Positions 24,315 to 33,908 are shown, numbered from the stretch's first letter. The stretch: 64,000 bases of DNA from Lachnospiraceae bacterium NK4A144 (GCA_000424365.1 AUJT01000007.1:1-64000), one strand, 5' to 3'. The notes: generated from the letters alone by a model not told the origin. Program-made: numbers and translations.

Positions 24315-25004
24315 ATGTCAATGAGAGAGGCAAAGATACTAAGTTGCTTTGTGGATGAGTCGGGAGATTTTGGAAAATATGATTCAAATTGTCCATATTA
24401 TATGGTATCTGTTGTTTTGCATGATCAAAGTGATTCTATAAAGAAACAATTGGATGGACTAGAAGCGTATTTGTCCAATATGGGCTTTTCACATCATGCG
24501 TTACATGCAGGTCCGCTTGTAAGACGTGAATCAGATTATGAGCAAATGGATATGGAAGATAGGAAAAAGCTTTTTAACCTATTGTTTAATTTTATGCGTA
24601 AGCTGCCTATTAAATATTTCTGTGTTAAGGTAAAAAAATCGGAATGTAAAGATGCAGATGAACTTGATGCGAAGTTAACCAAGGTTATAAAGAATGAGGT
24701 TCTTAAAGAGGAAAGATATTGGGAATCATTTGATAAAATTATCATATATTATGATAACGGTCAGAAAGCATTAAAGCGAGTATTAAATATTACCTTTAAC
24801 AGTTTGTTTTCTGAGGTTGAGGTCAGAAAAGTACAACCTACAGATTATAGATTGTTTCAAGTTGCTGATTTGTTGTGTACATTAGAATTAACAAACGCAA
24901 AAATAAAGAATGGACATTTTTCAAATACAGAGAAAATGTTTTTTCACAGTCCGCGTGATTTTCGTAAAGAATATTGGAGAAAAGTCGAAAGAATCCATAT
25001 TTGA
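24315..25004 (+). CDS. DUF3800 domain protein
   Basis: 229 residues from ATG 24315 (ATG 24321 is also possible). The domain signature is the acidic start CFVDESGDFGKY, with YYDNGQ in the middle and DYRLFQVADLLCTLEL near the end. The family has an RNase H-like predicted fold and is often found in mobile or defence-rich regions. Its function is unknown. Codon use is AT-rich like the polysaccharide genes to its right. It is wedged between two polysaccharide units with its own promoter, RNA and terminator, so it looks like an inserted cassette. Confidence 0.82.
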   Translation: MSMREAKILSCFVDESGDFGKYDSNCPYYMVSVVLHDQSDSIKKQLDGLEAYLSNMGFSHHALHAGPLVRRESDYEQMDMEDRKKLFNLLFNFMRKLPIKYFCVKVKKSECKDADELDAKLTKVIKNEVLKEERYWESFDKIIIYYDNGQKALKRVLNITFNSLFSEVEVRKVQPTDYRLFQVADLLCTLELTNAKIKNGHFSNTEKMFFHSPRDFRKEYWRKVERIHI

Positions 25005-25024
25005 TATAAAAGAATAAATTGGGT

Positions 25025-25066
25025 AAATCCCGACGTAGAGTAGAATAACTCTATGCCGGGATTTTT
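25025..25066 (+). terminator. Terminator hairpin, shared type, copy 2 (after DUF3800)
   Basis: AAATCCCGACGTAGAGT pairs with ACTCTATGCCGGGATTT, followed by TTTT, 21 bases past the DUF3800 stop. Confidence 0.85.
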
Positions 25067-25089
25067 GAATGAAAGAATTTAAATATGAT

Positions 25090-25155
25090 TGCTATTTATA
25101 ATAGCATTTAAAGAGACAAAGTGCTATTATATCTATTGTACGGTTATGTAAACAA
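25090..25155 (+). promoter_or_regulatory. Polysaccharide promoter module, copy 3
   Basis: Palindrome TGCTATTTATAATAGCA (25090-25106), extended -10 TGCTATTATA (25122-25131) and leader ATTGTACGGTTATGTAAACAA. A leader of about 220 bases follows up to the first gene, with a hairpin ATAGGC/GCCTAT at 25236-25256. The leader (25156-25361) has no convincing ORF. Confidence 0.75.
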
Positions 25156-25361
25156 CGTTAAGCGTTTCTGCCGTATTGATTAGAGGGACAGCAAGGGGAG
25201 AAAAAGCAGGGGCTCTTTATTCATTACAGTCATTCATAGGCCTATTTTGCGCCTATTCTATTATCCTCTTTATATTTCTCGCGTGGGGATGAGTTTCTCC
25301 ATGTTATTTTGAATAAGTTTCCAAAAAACATTTATTGAAAAGACAGGTATATCGTTAGTTA

Positions 25362-26261
25362 ATGCGAAATGTTGTCATAATTCTTAATTTCAATGATTTG
25401 GAGCAGACCATAAAAACGGTTTGCGATATTTCGGGTTATCAAAATATTGAAAGAGTTATCGTCGTTGATAATAACTCGACGGATGACTCTGCGACTAGAT
25501 TGTATGAATATCAAGGATACAAAGAAAAAGTTGATGTCATAAGTACAGATAGAAACGGCGGTTATGCATATGGCAATAACGTTGGATGCAGATATGCAAT
25601 TGAGAAATATGATCCGGAAATATTAACCATTGCCAATCCTGATGTTTCGTTTTCTGAGAACACTTTAGAAGAGATGTTGGAAACTGCAAGAAATAAAGAA
25701 AAATGCGGAGTGGTGGGATGTATGATGAACTGCCATTCTTTGATAAAGCTTCCATCAGCATGGAGGCTTCTAACATACGTGGATTGTATGTTGGAAAATC
25801 TGATCCTGCTAAAAAGGCTTATCGGAGATAAAAAATTGTATGAAGAATCGGAGCTTGCAAAAGATGCTATAGAAGTAGATGCGATTGCTGGTTCGTTTTT
25901 TTGTATATGTTGCGAAGCCTATAAAAAATGCAGGGGATTCGATGAAAACACATTTCTATATTACGAAGAAACAATACTCGCAAAGAGGTTAAAGGATAGA
26001 GGGTATAAAAACTATCTCCTTACAAAGGTTAACTATGAGCACTATCACTCGGTGAGTATTGATAAAGAGTTTAACAGTAAAATGAAACGACTGGATCTCG
26101 CATATAAAAGCAGAAGATATTACATGGAGAAATATTTAAGGACAGGAAAAATTGGATTGCTAATTTCGGATATTACATATTCGATAGGACGGTTTGATTA
26201 TATGGCAGCTGATTGGATAAGGATGAGAATTAATGAAATGGGACATAAAAAGAATGCATGA
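25362..26261 (+). CDS. GT2 family glycosyltransferase
   Basis: 299 residues. The GT-A fold start VVIILNFNDLEQTIKTV, VIVVDNNSTDDS (the nucleotide-binding DNxS), RNGGYAYGNNVG and the DxD-like NPDV are those of the rhamnosyltransferase-like GT2 proteins. YYEETILAKRLKDRGY is the C-terminal family segment. It is the first gene of the long unit behind promoter copy 3. The next gene starts 29 bases inside its 3' end. Confidence 0.88.
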   Translation: MRNVVIILNFNDLEQTIKTVCDISGYQNIERVIVVDNNSTDDSATRLYEYQGYKEKVDVISTDRNGGYAYGNNVGCRYAIEKYDPEILTIANPDVSFSENTLEEMLETARNKEKCGVVGCMMNCHSLIKLPSAWRLLTYVDCMLENLILLKRLIGDKKLYEESELAKDAIEVDAIAGSFFCICCEAYKKCRGFDENTFLYYEETILAKRLKDRGYKNYLLTKVNYEHYHSVSIDKEFNSKMKRLDLAYKSRRYYMEKYLRTGKIGLLISDITYSIGRFDYMAADWIRMRINEMGHKKNA

Positions 26262-27345
26262 AGTTATTGATCTACAAAAAATAAAAAAGAAAAAAATGCT
26301 TTATCTATGTGCTATAGAGTGGGAGTGGATAGCTCAGAGACCTCATTTTTTAGCGTTAGAACTTCAGAAATACTATGACATCAAGGTGGCTAGTCCTATA
26401 CATCTTTTTAAAAAGATAGATATACAGAGAAATAATAAAAAAGCAGATCAGCACAGTACGTTTTTTTTATTACCGTTGCAAGAGAAATACAAGGCTATAG
26501 GCATGCTTTCAGAGCTGTTTTTTAGGTTAAAAATTGGGTCATTAAGCAAGTATGACATGATTTGGCTTGGATCTCCTATTTTCATAAGGTACATACCAAA
26601 ATCGTATAAAGGTCAGGTTATTTACGATTACATGGATGACTGCGTATCAATGCAGATGTCTGAAAGAATGAGAGATATATTTAGAAAAGCACATGATCAC
26701 TTAAGCAAAAGGGCGAATGTGATTTTTGCAAGCAGTAATTATTTGCTTAAGTTATTGCCGGAAGATATCAGAAAAAAGGCATTTATTGTCAGTAATGCTT
26801 TTAAGGGAAAAAGTCTTTATTCACCTCAAATAAAATCGGTAGATGATGTATTGAAGCTTGGATATGTCGGTACGATTTCTAGCTGGATGGATTGGAATCT
26901 ATTGGAAAAAAGCATTGAATTGGATAGTGGTATTGAATATCACTTTTGGGGACCAAAGGACGTAGATATACCGCAAAATGAGCATTTTTTATACCATGGA
27001 ATAGTTGAGCATGATGATATTGCAAAAGCGGTTGAAAATGTTGATGCACTAGTCATGCCTTTTATTATAAATGACGTTGTTAAGGCAGTAGATCCAGTAA
27101 AACTCTATGAATATATAAGTTTTGGGAAAAATGTTATCTGTTGTTCATATGATGAAGTTCAAAAATATAGCGATTATGTGTGGCTATACGATGACGAAAA
27201 TTCATATTGTCGGATCACAAAGCAGCTAAAGGCCAATGATTTGCCTGTTAAATATAATGTCGAATCTCAGAGGAGATTTTTGGAAAAGAATACTTGGGCA
27301 TGCAGGGCAGAGCAAATATATCAAATATTGGAGAGGAAACAATAA
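26233..27345 (+). CDS. Glycosyltransferase, GT1/GT4-like
   Basis: 370 residues. MLYLCAIEWEWIAQRPHFLALEL is a start seen in GT-B proteins of polysaccharide loci. The second half has LKLGYVGTISSWMDWNLL, HFWGP, YHGIVEHDDIAKAVENVDALVMPF and VDPVKLYEYISFGKNVI, the usual donor-domain segments. The donor and acceptor are unknown. It overlaps the upstream GT2 by 29 bases; a start at 26254 is a weaker alternative. Confidence 0.82.
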   Translation: MKWDIKRMHEVIDLQKIKKKKMLYLCAIEWEWIAQRPHFLALELQKYYDIKVASPIHLFKKIDIQRNNKKADQHSTFFLLPLQEKYKAIGMLSELFFRLKIGSLSKYDMIWLGSPIFIRYIPKSYKGQVIYDYMDDCVSMQMSERMRDIFRKAHDHLSKRANVIFASSNYLLKLLPEDIRKKAFIVSNAFKGKSLYSPQIKSVDDVLKLGYVGTISSWMDWNLLEKSIELDSGIEYHFWGPKDVDIPQNEHFLYHGIVEHDDIAKAVENVDALVMPFIINDVVKAVDPVKLYEYISFGKNVICCSYDEVQKYSDYVWLYDDENSYCRITKQLKANDLPVKYNVESQRRFLEKNTWACRAEQIYQILERKQ

Positions 27346-27348
27346 CTA

Positions 27349-28464
27349 ATGAAAAAAGTGATGTTGGTTTTTGGAACGCGACCTGAAGCAATAAAAATGT
27401 GTCCTCTGGTAAATGAGTTAAAAAAGAGAGATTCCTTGGAAGTTGTTGTTTGCGTAACCGCTCAGCATCGTCAGATGCTAGATCAGGTACTTAATACGTT
27501 TGGCGTTGTTCCGGAATATGATCTAAATATCATGAAAGACCGCCAAACTTTGTTTGATATAACGACGAATATCATGGAAATGATAAGAGAACCATTACAG
27601 AAGGAAAATCCGGATATAGTTCTGGTACATGGTGATACATCTACTACTTTTGCTACGGCATTAGCATGTTTTTATCTTCAGATACTGGTCGGACATGTTG
27701 AAGCTGGATTAAGGACATATAACATTTATTCACCATATCCTGAAGAATTTAATAGGCAAGCAGTAGGAATAATATCTCGGTATAATTTTGCGCCTACAAA
27801 TCTGGCGGCTGAAAATCTTATAAGAGAAGGAAAGAGTAAAGATACGATATTTGTCACCGGAAATACTGTGATCGATGCTATGCAGCATACAGTGAGAGAA
27901 GATTATACGCATCCGGAACTTGAATGGGTTGGAGATAACAAACTCATTTTTATAACAGCCCATAGACGTGAAAATTTGGGAAAACCTATGCACAATATGT
28001 TCCGCGCTATACGACGTGTATTGGAAGAACATCCTGAGTGTAGAGCGATATATCCTATTCACATGAATCCTGTTGTAAGACAGGCGGCTGATGAAGAATT
28101 AGGTGATTGTGACCATATTCATATAATTGATCCTATCGATGTATTTGATTGTCATAATTTCGAGGCAAGGAGCTTTTTGTGTCTTACTGATTCAGGCGGA
28201 ATACAGGAAGAATGTCCTTCATATGGTGTGCCGGTACTGGTAATGAGAGATACAACGGAAAGACCTGAAGGTGTAAGTGCAGGTACATTATGTCTTGTAG
28301 GAACTGATGAATTATCAATATACGATTCATTTACAGACCTTTTGGAGAATGAATCATCGTACAAAAAAATGAGTGGTGCATGCAATCCCTATGGAGATGG
28401 TCATGCATGTGAAAGAATAGCGGATATTTTGGAAGGTAAAGAATTTACTCCTTGGAATCCGTAA
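27349..28464 (+). CDS. wecB: UDP-N-acetylglucosamine 2-epimerase (non-hydrolysing)
   Basis: 371 residues, the normal length. The family start VMLVFGTRPEAIKMCPLV, VHGDTSTTFA, HVEAGLRTY, TAHRRENLG, LTDSGGIQEECPSYGVPVLVMRDTTERPEG (in pieces DSGGIQEE and RDTTERPEG) are all present. It converts UDP-GlcNAc to UDP-ManNAc, which implies ManNAc or a derivative in the exported glycan. It is 3 bases behind the preceding gene. Confidence 0.96.
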   Translation: MKKVMLVFGTRPEAIKMCPLVNELKKRDSLEVVVCVTAQHRQMLDQVLNTFGVVPEYDLNIMKDRQTLFDITTNIMEMIREPLQKENPDIVLVHGDTSTTFATALACFYLQILVGHVEAGLRTYNIYSPYPEEFNRQAVGIISRYNFAPTNLAAENLIREGKSKDTIFVTGNTVIDAMQHTVREDYTHPELEWVGDNKLIFITAHRRENLGKPMHNMFRAIRRVLEEHPECRAIYPIHMNPVVRQAADEELGDCDHIHIIDPIDVFDCHNFEARSFLCLTDSGGIQEECPSYGVPVLVMRDTTERPEGVSAGTLCLVGTDELSIYDSFTDLLENESSYKKMSGACNPYGDGHACERIADILEGKEFTPWNP

Positions 28465-28482
28465 ATAGGAGAAGAGATTTAG

Positions 28483-31224
28483 ATGGATGATAATTTGGAT
28501 ATGGTTGATATATATAATGAGCTTTTAGAAGCACGAGAGGTTATTGTGCAACAACGGCAAGAAATTGCTGACATTAAAGGTTCGTTAAGTTGGAAGATAA
28601 CAAAACCGTATAGAGTAGCAGTTGGATTATTAAAAAAGGGCTATCACAAGCTAAAAAAATATACTATTTTTGGATTCACTGCTTTTGTGAATTGCTTTCG
28701 TTGGATAGGTCAATATGGCGTAAAAGAAGGGTTAAAACTCATTAGAGAGAAAGTTGTCTCAAAGATTCAAGCTAAAAAGAAACTTGCCAAGATACATACT
28801 ATTGTAAATGAAACAGATTGCTGGAAAGAGTTTGAAGATTGGATAGAAAGTATTCCTCACGAGTTCATAGATATTTTTAGTGTTCCGATGGGATGGAATA
28901 CAAAGTTATTTCAGCGTTTTCAGCATATTTCTTTAAATGTTGGAAAGATAAATGGTATTGCAGTTTATGGAGCACATCCGAGTGTTGATAAGGATGTAGA
29001 TTTATACAAAATTATTTCCCCTAAATTGTGTTTGGTAAATTTGGAAAATCCTCAAGTCAAGCAGAAAATGTTTGAAATATTAGATAAAAGGAAGGAATTA
29101 AAGTATATAAGAATTCAGTCTATTGATCTGGCAACAACGATTGAGGAGGTCAATAGATACATTTATAAAGGTTACTACATAGTATATGAATACATAGATG
29201 AATTAACTCCACAGATAACGGGAAGTGTTCCTCAGTTTGTTTATGAAAGGCATGAAAAGCTACTTAAAAATAAGAATGTGATTGTTACAGCAACTTCAGA
29301 TAAGCTTTTTAAGCAAGCTTTAGAAATTAGAAAGAGCAAAACTAATATTATTGTAAGCACTAATGGTGTTGATTATGATTATTGGCATGATACTCGAGGT
29401 GATGCAGATCCACCAGAGGATATAAAAGAGATAGTAGAACAGGGAAAGATAATAGTTGGCTACCACGGGGCATTAGCACGGTGGATAGATTATGATGCAC
29501 TAAAAGCTATTGCTGATACAGATAGGTATTCGCTGTTGCTTATAGGATTTGAACATGATGATAGTTTGAAAAATAGTGGTATTTTGGAGTATTCAAATGT
29601 ATATTTCCTAGGTTCGAAACCGTATTCAGAATTAGTGAAATATGCAGTTTGGTATGATGTTGCTATAATGCCGTTTGTTTTGAATAATATTACGCTTTCT
29701 GTATCTCCTGTTAAGATATTCGAGTATATGGCATTAAAAAAACCTATAGTTTCTGGGGCTCTACCTGAGTGTAAAAAGTATAGATCGTGTCTCATTGCGA
29801 ATACAGTAGATGAATATTTGGAGCAACTTGAAAAAGCAGTCCAACTGATTGATGATGAGAAATATATGGAGGTTGTTTCAAGGGAAGCTAAAGAAAATAC
29901 GTGGGAAGCAATTACAAAAAAGGTTGTAAATCTTGTATACGCTGCGAGAGAAGACCAAATAAAAAAGTTAAATAATAGTAAAAAGGAAGAGCCTATTCCG
30001 GATATATATAATACAACGTTGACGGATTTATATAAGTCCTTTTACATGGATGAAGTGCTGGATATTTCGAGGAATAGAAAATCTGTATATTATAAGGAAC
30101 TGATACAGAAAACATATAAACGGCAAGAAAATGATGTGAAAATAATTGCTTATTATTTAACACAGTATCATCCAGATCCACATAATGAAGAATGGTGGGG
30201 GAAAGGTGTGACAGAATGGAACAATGTAACAAGGGCAATACCACAGTTTTTAGGTCATTATCAGCCAAGAATCCCTGGAGAGATGGGATACTATGATTTG
30301 CGAATTAAAGATAATATGAAACGTCAAATAGAACTGGCTAAAATGTATGGTATTTTTGGCTTTTCATTCTATTATTATTGGTTCAATGGTGAGAGGTTGT
30401 TAGAACAACCATTAGAAATGTTTTTAGCTGATTCTGATCTTGATTTTCCGTTTTCTCTTTGCTGGGCCAATGAGAATTGGACAAAAAGATTTGATGGAAC
30501 CAATTCAGATATATTGATGGAGCAACCCACAACGGTGGAGAGCTACAGAAATGTTATACATGACATGGTTCGTTTTCTTAATGATCCAAGATATATTACA
30601 GTTGATGGTAAGAAAGTTATTACAGTATATAGACCATCTTTAATGCCAAAAGTAAAAGAGGTTCTTAAGTATTGGAGAAGGGTTGCTGAGGAAAAAGGAG
30701 TGGGAAAACTGTATCTCATTGCAGTAAAAGAAAACACAGTTGAGATTGATTGGCTTTCTGAAGGGTATGATGCAGTATCAGAGTTCCATCCGGGAACACT
30801 ATACAAAGAATGTACAAAGATAAATGATACTTTGGTTTATGCACGTCGTGATTTTTCTGGTGAAGTTTATTCATATAAAGATATTGTCATTAATAAAAAA
30901 TATTTTAATTATTCTTATCCAAAACTGTATAGGGCGGTAATGCCGATGTGGGATAATACTGCGCGCAGAAATAATAAGGGGATGATTTTTCATGAATCTA
31001 CACCAATGCTCTACAAAGAGTGGTTGATGGATGTTATTCATGAAAGTTATGAGAAGGCAGACACAGAGGATAATATCATATTTATTAATGCATGGAATGA
31101 ATGGGGAGAGGGGGCATATCTTGAACCAGATCGTTTTTATGGATATGCGTATTTAAATGCTACAAAGGAAGCAGTAGAGGAATGTAGAGAAGACATTTTA
31201 GATATGAAAGGTAGAATGCAATGA
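28483..31224 (+). CDS. Glycosyltransferase fused to WbsX-type (GH99-like) domain
   Basis: 913 residues. Residues 1-60 hold a short coiled coil ending in the SLSWKITKPYR segment common to these proteins. Residues about 240-500 are a GT-B glycosyltransferase (VGYHGALARWIDYDAL, YFLGSKPYSELVKYAVWYDVAIMPF, VSPVKIFEYMALKKPIV). Residues about 560-900 are WbsX (AYYLTQYHPDPHNEEWWGKG, FGFSFYYYWFNGERLLEQP, LCWANENWTKRFDG, INAWNEWGEGAYLEPD), related to GH99 enzymes and probably involved in glycan assembly. The coding bases are clearly AT-rich. It overlaps the ABC permease gene by 4 bases. Confidence 0.86.
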   Translation: MDDNLDMVDIYNELLEAREVIVQQRQEIADIKGSLSWKITKPYRVAVGLLKKGYHKLKKYTIFGFTAFVNCFRWIGQYGVKEGLKLIREKVVSKIQAKKKLAKIHTIVNETDCWKEFEDWIESIPHEFIDIFSVPMGWNTKLFQRFQHISLNVGKINGIAVYGAHPSVDKDVDLYKIISPKLCLVNLENPQVKQKMFEILDKRKELKYIRIQSIDLATTIEEVNRYIYKGYYIVYEYIDELTPQITGSVPQFVYERHEKLLKNKNVIVTATSDKLFKQALEIRKSKTNIIVSTNGVDYDYWHDTRGDADPPEDIKEIVEQGKIIVGYHGALARWIDYDALKAIADTDRYSLLLIGFEHDDSLKNSGILEYSNVYFLGSKPYSELVKYAVWYDVAIMPFVLNNITLSVSPVKIFEYMALKKPIVSGALPECKKYRSCLIANTVDEYLEQLEKAVQLIDDEKYMEVVSREAKENTWEAITKKVVNLVYAAREDQIKKLNNSKKEEPIPDIYNTTLTDLYKSFYMDEVLDISRNRKSVYYKELIQKTYKRQENDVKIIAYYLTQYHPDPHNEEWWGKGVTEWNNVTRAIPQFLGHYQPRIPGEMGYYDLRIKDNMKRQIELAKMYGIFGFSFYYYWFNGERLLEQPLEMFLADSDLDFPFSLCWANENWTKRFDGTNSDILMEQPTTVESYRNVIHDMVRFLNDPRYITVDGKKVITVYRPSLMPKVKEVLKYWRRVAEEKGVGKLYLIAVKENTVEIDWLSEGYDAVSEFHPGTLYKECTKINDTLVYARRDFSGEVYSYKDIVINKKYFNYSYPKLYRAVMPMWDNTARRNNKGMIFHESTPMLYKEWLMDVIHESYEKADTEDNIIFINAWNEWGEGAYLEPDRFYGYAYLNATKEAVEECREDILDMKGRMQ

Positions 31225-32564
31225 AGTATGTATTAAGAAGATGCATTCAAATTATAGTGGCGTTTGTTGTTTCATGTGCATTGGTCATATCTTTAAGCAA
31301 TCGAAATCAAATTATTAATATAATATCTAACAATAATAGCTACAGGTATGATAAAGACACATGTGAGTTATATAATTGGTTTTTGGATGATGAGGATGGA
31401 AATTATGTGTCTAAATCAGATCCACAGATAATCATTTATGATGTTGACGATTATTTACGTGATATTAGAGTTAATGTGCATTTGCCTTTGGGTGAAATAG
31501 ACCAAGATGAAATCCAGGTGTATTACACGCTAAATGAAGATCCATCGTTTTCTGCAGATAAAACGATTCCTACACTTGTCAATATTACCAGTGGTAGTTT
31601 TGACTTTACGATAAATAAGCAGGTTAAGGATATTAGAATTGACTTGGTTGAGGAAGCAGATGTAAGGATGACTTTTGAGAGTGTGGAATGCAATCCTCGT
31701 AATTTCAGAATGGGAAAATATGATTTGTTGCTATGTAGCGTTATTCTCTTATTGTTTTTTGTTGTGTTTAAATCACGATTTTTTATCCGGAAGATTTATT
31801 CAGAGAAAGATTTGATAGTTTTATTGGCAAAAAATGATTTGAAGTCTCGTTATGCAGGATCTGCTTTTGGATTGATTTGGGCGTTTGTTCAGCCGTTAAT
31901 GACGATTCTTGTGTTTTGGATTGTTTATGAAGTCGGATTTAGAGCTGTTCCGGTTGAAAATGTCAAGTTTATCCAATGGTTTGTTCCGGCTTATATTTCA
32001 TGGATATTCTTTGCAGATGCGGTGGCAAATGCTTCTAATTGTTTGAGAGAATATTCGTATTTGGTAAAAAAAATGAGATTTCCAATCGAGATATTACCAA
32101 TTATTAAGGTGTTGGCATCTTTTGTGGTTCATCTCTTTTTCGTTGTATTAATGTTTGTCATTTATATTTTTTATGGCTACTCATTTTCGTTAATGAATAT
32201 ACAACTCTTATATTATTCATTTGCGCTGATATGTCTGTTATTTGGAGTTGCATGGCTGACATCTGCATTATCTGTGTTCTTAAAAGACTTTACACAGATC
32301 ATCAGCATTATATTGCAGTTGGGTTTTTTTATGGTACCTATATTTTGGAATAGTGCAGATATGGGGAAGAATGTAGTTTTCTTTTTGAAATTTAACCCTT
32401 GCTATTACATAGTGCAAGGGTATAGAGACACTATGCTCACAGGGAAGTTTTTTTGGGATGAGCCTTGGCAAACAGCATATTATTGGTTAGTTACAGTCTT
32501 ATTATATTTTGTAGGAACAAAATTGTTTAATGGCGTTAGGCGTCATTTTGCAGATTTGCTTTGA
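31221..32564 (+). CDS. Polysaccharide ABC exporter permease (Wzm-like) with added exported domain
   Basis: 447 residues. Residues 1-25 are a membrane segment, residues about 30-165 look like an extracytoplasmic beta-rich domain, and then comes another membrane segment near 170-188. Residues 195-447 are a standard ABC-2 permease (LLAKNDLKSRYAGSAFGLIWAFVQPL, FFVPAY replaced by QWFVPAYISWIFF, and FFMVPIFWN). It exports the completed undecaprenyl-linked glycan together with the ATPase encoded 84 bases downstream. The N-terminal extension is absent from typical Wzm/TagG proteins. Confidence 0.86.
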   Translation: MKYVLRRCIQIIVAFVVSCALVISLSNRNQIINIISNNNSYRYDKDTCELYNWFLDDEDGNYVSKSDPQIIIYDVDDYLRDIRVNVHLPLGEIDQDEIQVYYTLNEDPSFSADKTIPTLVNITSGSFDFTINKQVKDIRIDLVEEADVRMTFESVECNPRNFRMGKYDLLLCSVILLLFFVVFKSRFFIRKIYSEKDLIVLLAKNDLKSRYAGSAFGLIWAFVQPLMTILVFWIVYEVGFRAVPVENVKFIQWFVPAYISWIFFADAVANASNCLREYSYLVKKMRFPIEILPIIKVLASFVVHLFFVVLMFVIYIFYGYSFSLMNIQLLYYSFALICLLFGVAWLTSALSVFLKDFTQIISIILQLGFFMVPIFWNSADMGKNVVFFLKFNPCYYIVQGYRDTMLTGKFFWDEPWQTAYYWLVTVLLYFVGTKLFNGVRRHFADLL

Positions 32565-32648
32565 TAATGTTTTTGAGATGTTATTGTTTGCTTCAGGGGA
32601 GCATTGGATACAAATTATTATTATGTAATAGAAAGTGAAGCATTTTAG

Positions 32649-33857
32649 ATGAAACCTTATGCAATAAGAATTAGCAATTTAAGTAAAGTTTACAATTTGT
32701 ATAATAGACCAATTGACCGATTGAAGGAAACTGTATCATTTACCAAAAGAAAATATGGCAAGGAATTCTATGCTTTGAACGATATCAACCTCAAGATAAG
32801 AAAAGGTGAAACTGTTGGTCTGGTTGGGAAAAATGGATCTGGTAAATCAACACTTTTGAAAATTATTACAGAGGTATTACTTCCATCTAAAGGAACGGTT
32901 GAAGTCAGTGGGGCAGTTTCGGCACTGTTGGAGCTAGGTGCTGGATTCAATCCAGAATACACGGGAATTGAAAATATTCGGCTTAATTGCTCTATGATGG
33001 GCCTGAGTTATGATGAGATAAAAGAAAAAATGCCGGATATTATTGCGTTTGCTGACATTGGAGACTTTATATATCAGCCAGTACGGTCATATTCAAGCGG
33101 AATGTTTGCACGATTAGCATTTGCAGTTGCGATAAGTGTTGAACCGGAAATTCTTATTGTGGATGAGGCTTTATCTGTAGGAGACACAAGATTTCAGATC
33201 AAGTGTATGGAGCATATGAAACGCATGATGGAAGGCGGAACTACAGTTCTGTTTGTTTCACATGATATCAATGCAATTAGAAGATTTTGTTCAAGAGTAA
33301 TTTGGCTTAACAATGGTAAGATTCAATTAGATGGCGAGACCAATATGGTGTGTGATGAATATCTAGATTTTTTGAAACGTGGGGAAGTTGTACATTTTGA
33401 AAAAAGAGATGCGCTTCAAGAGTTCGTACATAAGGATGGTATAGCCGAAATAAAAAAATTCACAATATTTGATTCTTTTGGTAATGAAATTGGTAATTCG
33501 GTGAATTATGACGAACCAATAGTTATTGAAGTGATATACGATGTTTATGATGAATCGTTGGAAGATGCAGTATTAGGTATAGCTATACGAAGTTCAGATG
33601 ACGACTATACGTGTGGATTGAATACGTTATTGGATGGAGAAAGGATACCTTGGAAGTATGGAAGAAACAAGGTTTCTTTAGCATTTCCATATGGGATTAG
33701 GGCTACAGGAGGAAAATATTATTTTGAGGCTGCGTTAGAAGAACAAACTGCGACAATAGGCTTTCACTACCTACAACGTATTAAAGAAATAAACATAATT
33801 ATGAATTATAAATGTGAAGGGAGATATAATATCCCGCATCAGTGGCTATTAAAGTAG
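32649..33857 (+). CDS. Polysaccharide ABC exporter ATPase (Wzt-like) with C-terminal glycan-binding domain
   Basis: 402 residues. Walker A GLVGKNGSGKST near residue 58, signature YSSGMFARLAFA near 155 and Walker B ILIVDEALSVGD near 178. Residues about 260-402 match the Wzt C-terminal beta-sandwich, which in O-antigen exporters recognises the glycan chain end (IVIEVIYDVYDESLEDAVLGIAI, part of it; ALEEQTATIGFHY). Its presence suggests that chain termination or modification is recognised before export, perhaps linked to the methyltransferase downstream. Confidence 0.92.
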   Translation: MKPYAIRISNLSKVYNLYNRPIDRLKETVSFTKRKYGKEFYALNDINLKIRKGETVGLVGKNGSGKSTLLKIITEVLLPSKGTVEVSGAVSALLELGAGFNPEYTGIENIRLNCSMMGLSYDEIKEKMPDIIAFADIGDFIYQPVRSYSSGMFARLAFAVAISVEPEILIVDEALSVGDTRFQIKCMEHMKRMMEGGTTVLFVSHDINAIRRFCSRVIWLNNGKIQLDGETNMVCDEYLDFLKRGEVVHFEKRDALQEFVHKDGIAEIKKFTIFDSFGNEIGNSVNYDEPIVIEVIYDVYDESLEDAVLGIAIRSSDDDYTCGLNTLLDGERIPWKYGRNKVSLAFPYGIRATGGKYYFEAALEEQTATIGFHYLQRIKEINIIMNYKCEGRYNIPHQWLLK

Positions 33858-33908
33858 AAAGTATGAATGAGATTACATTTATTGAGCAACTGATAGAGGA
33901 ATGAGAAA

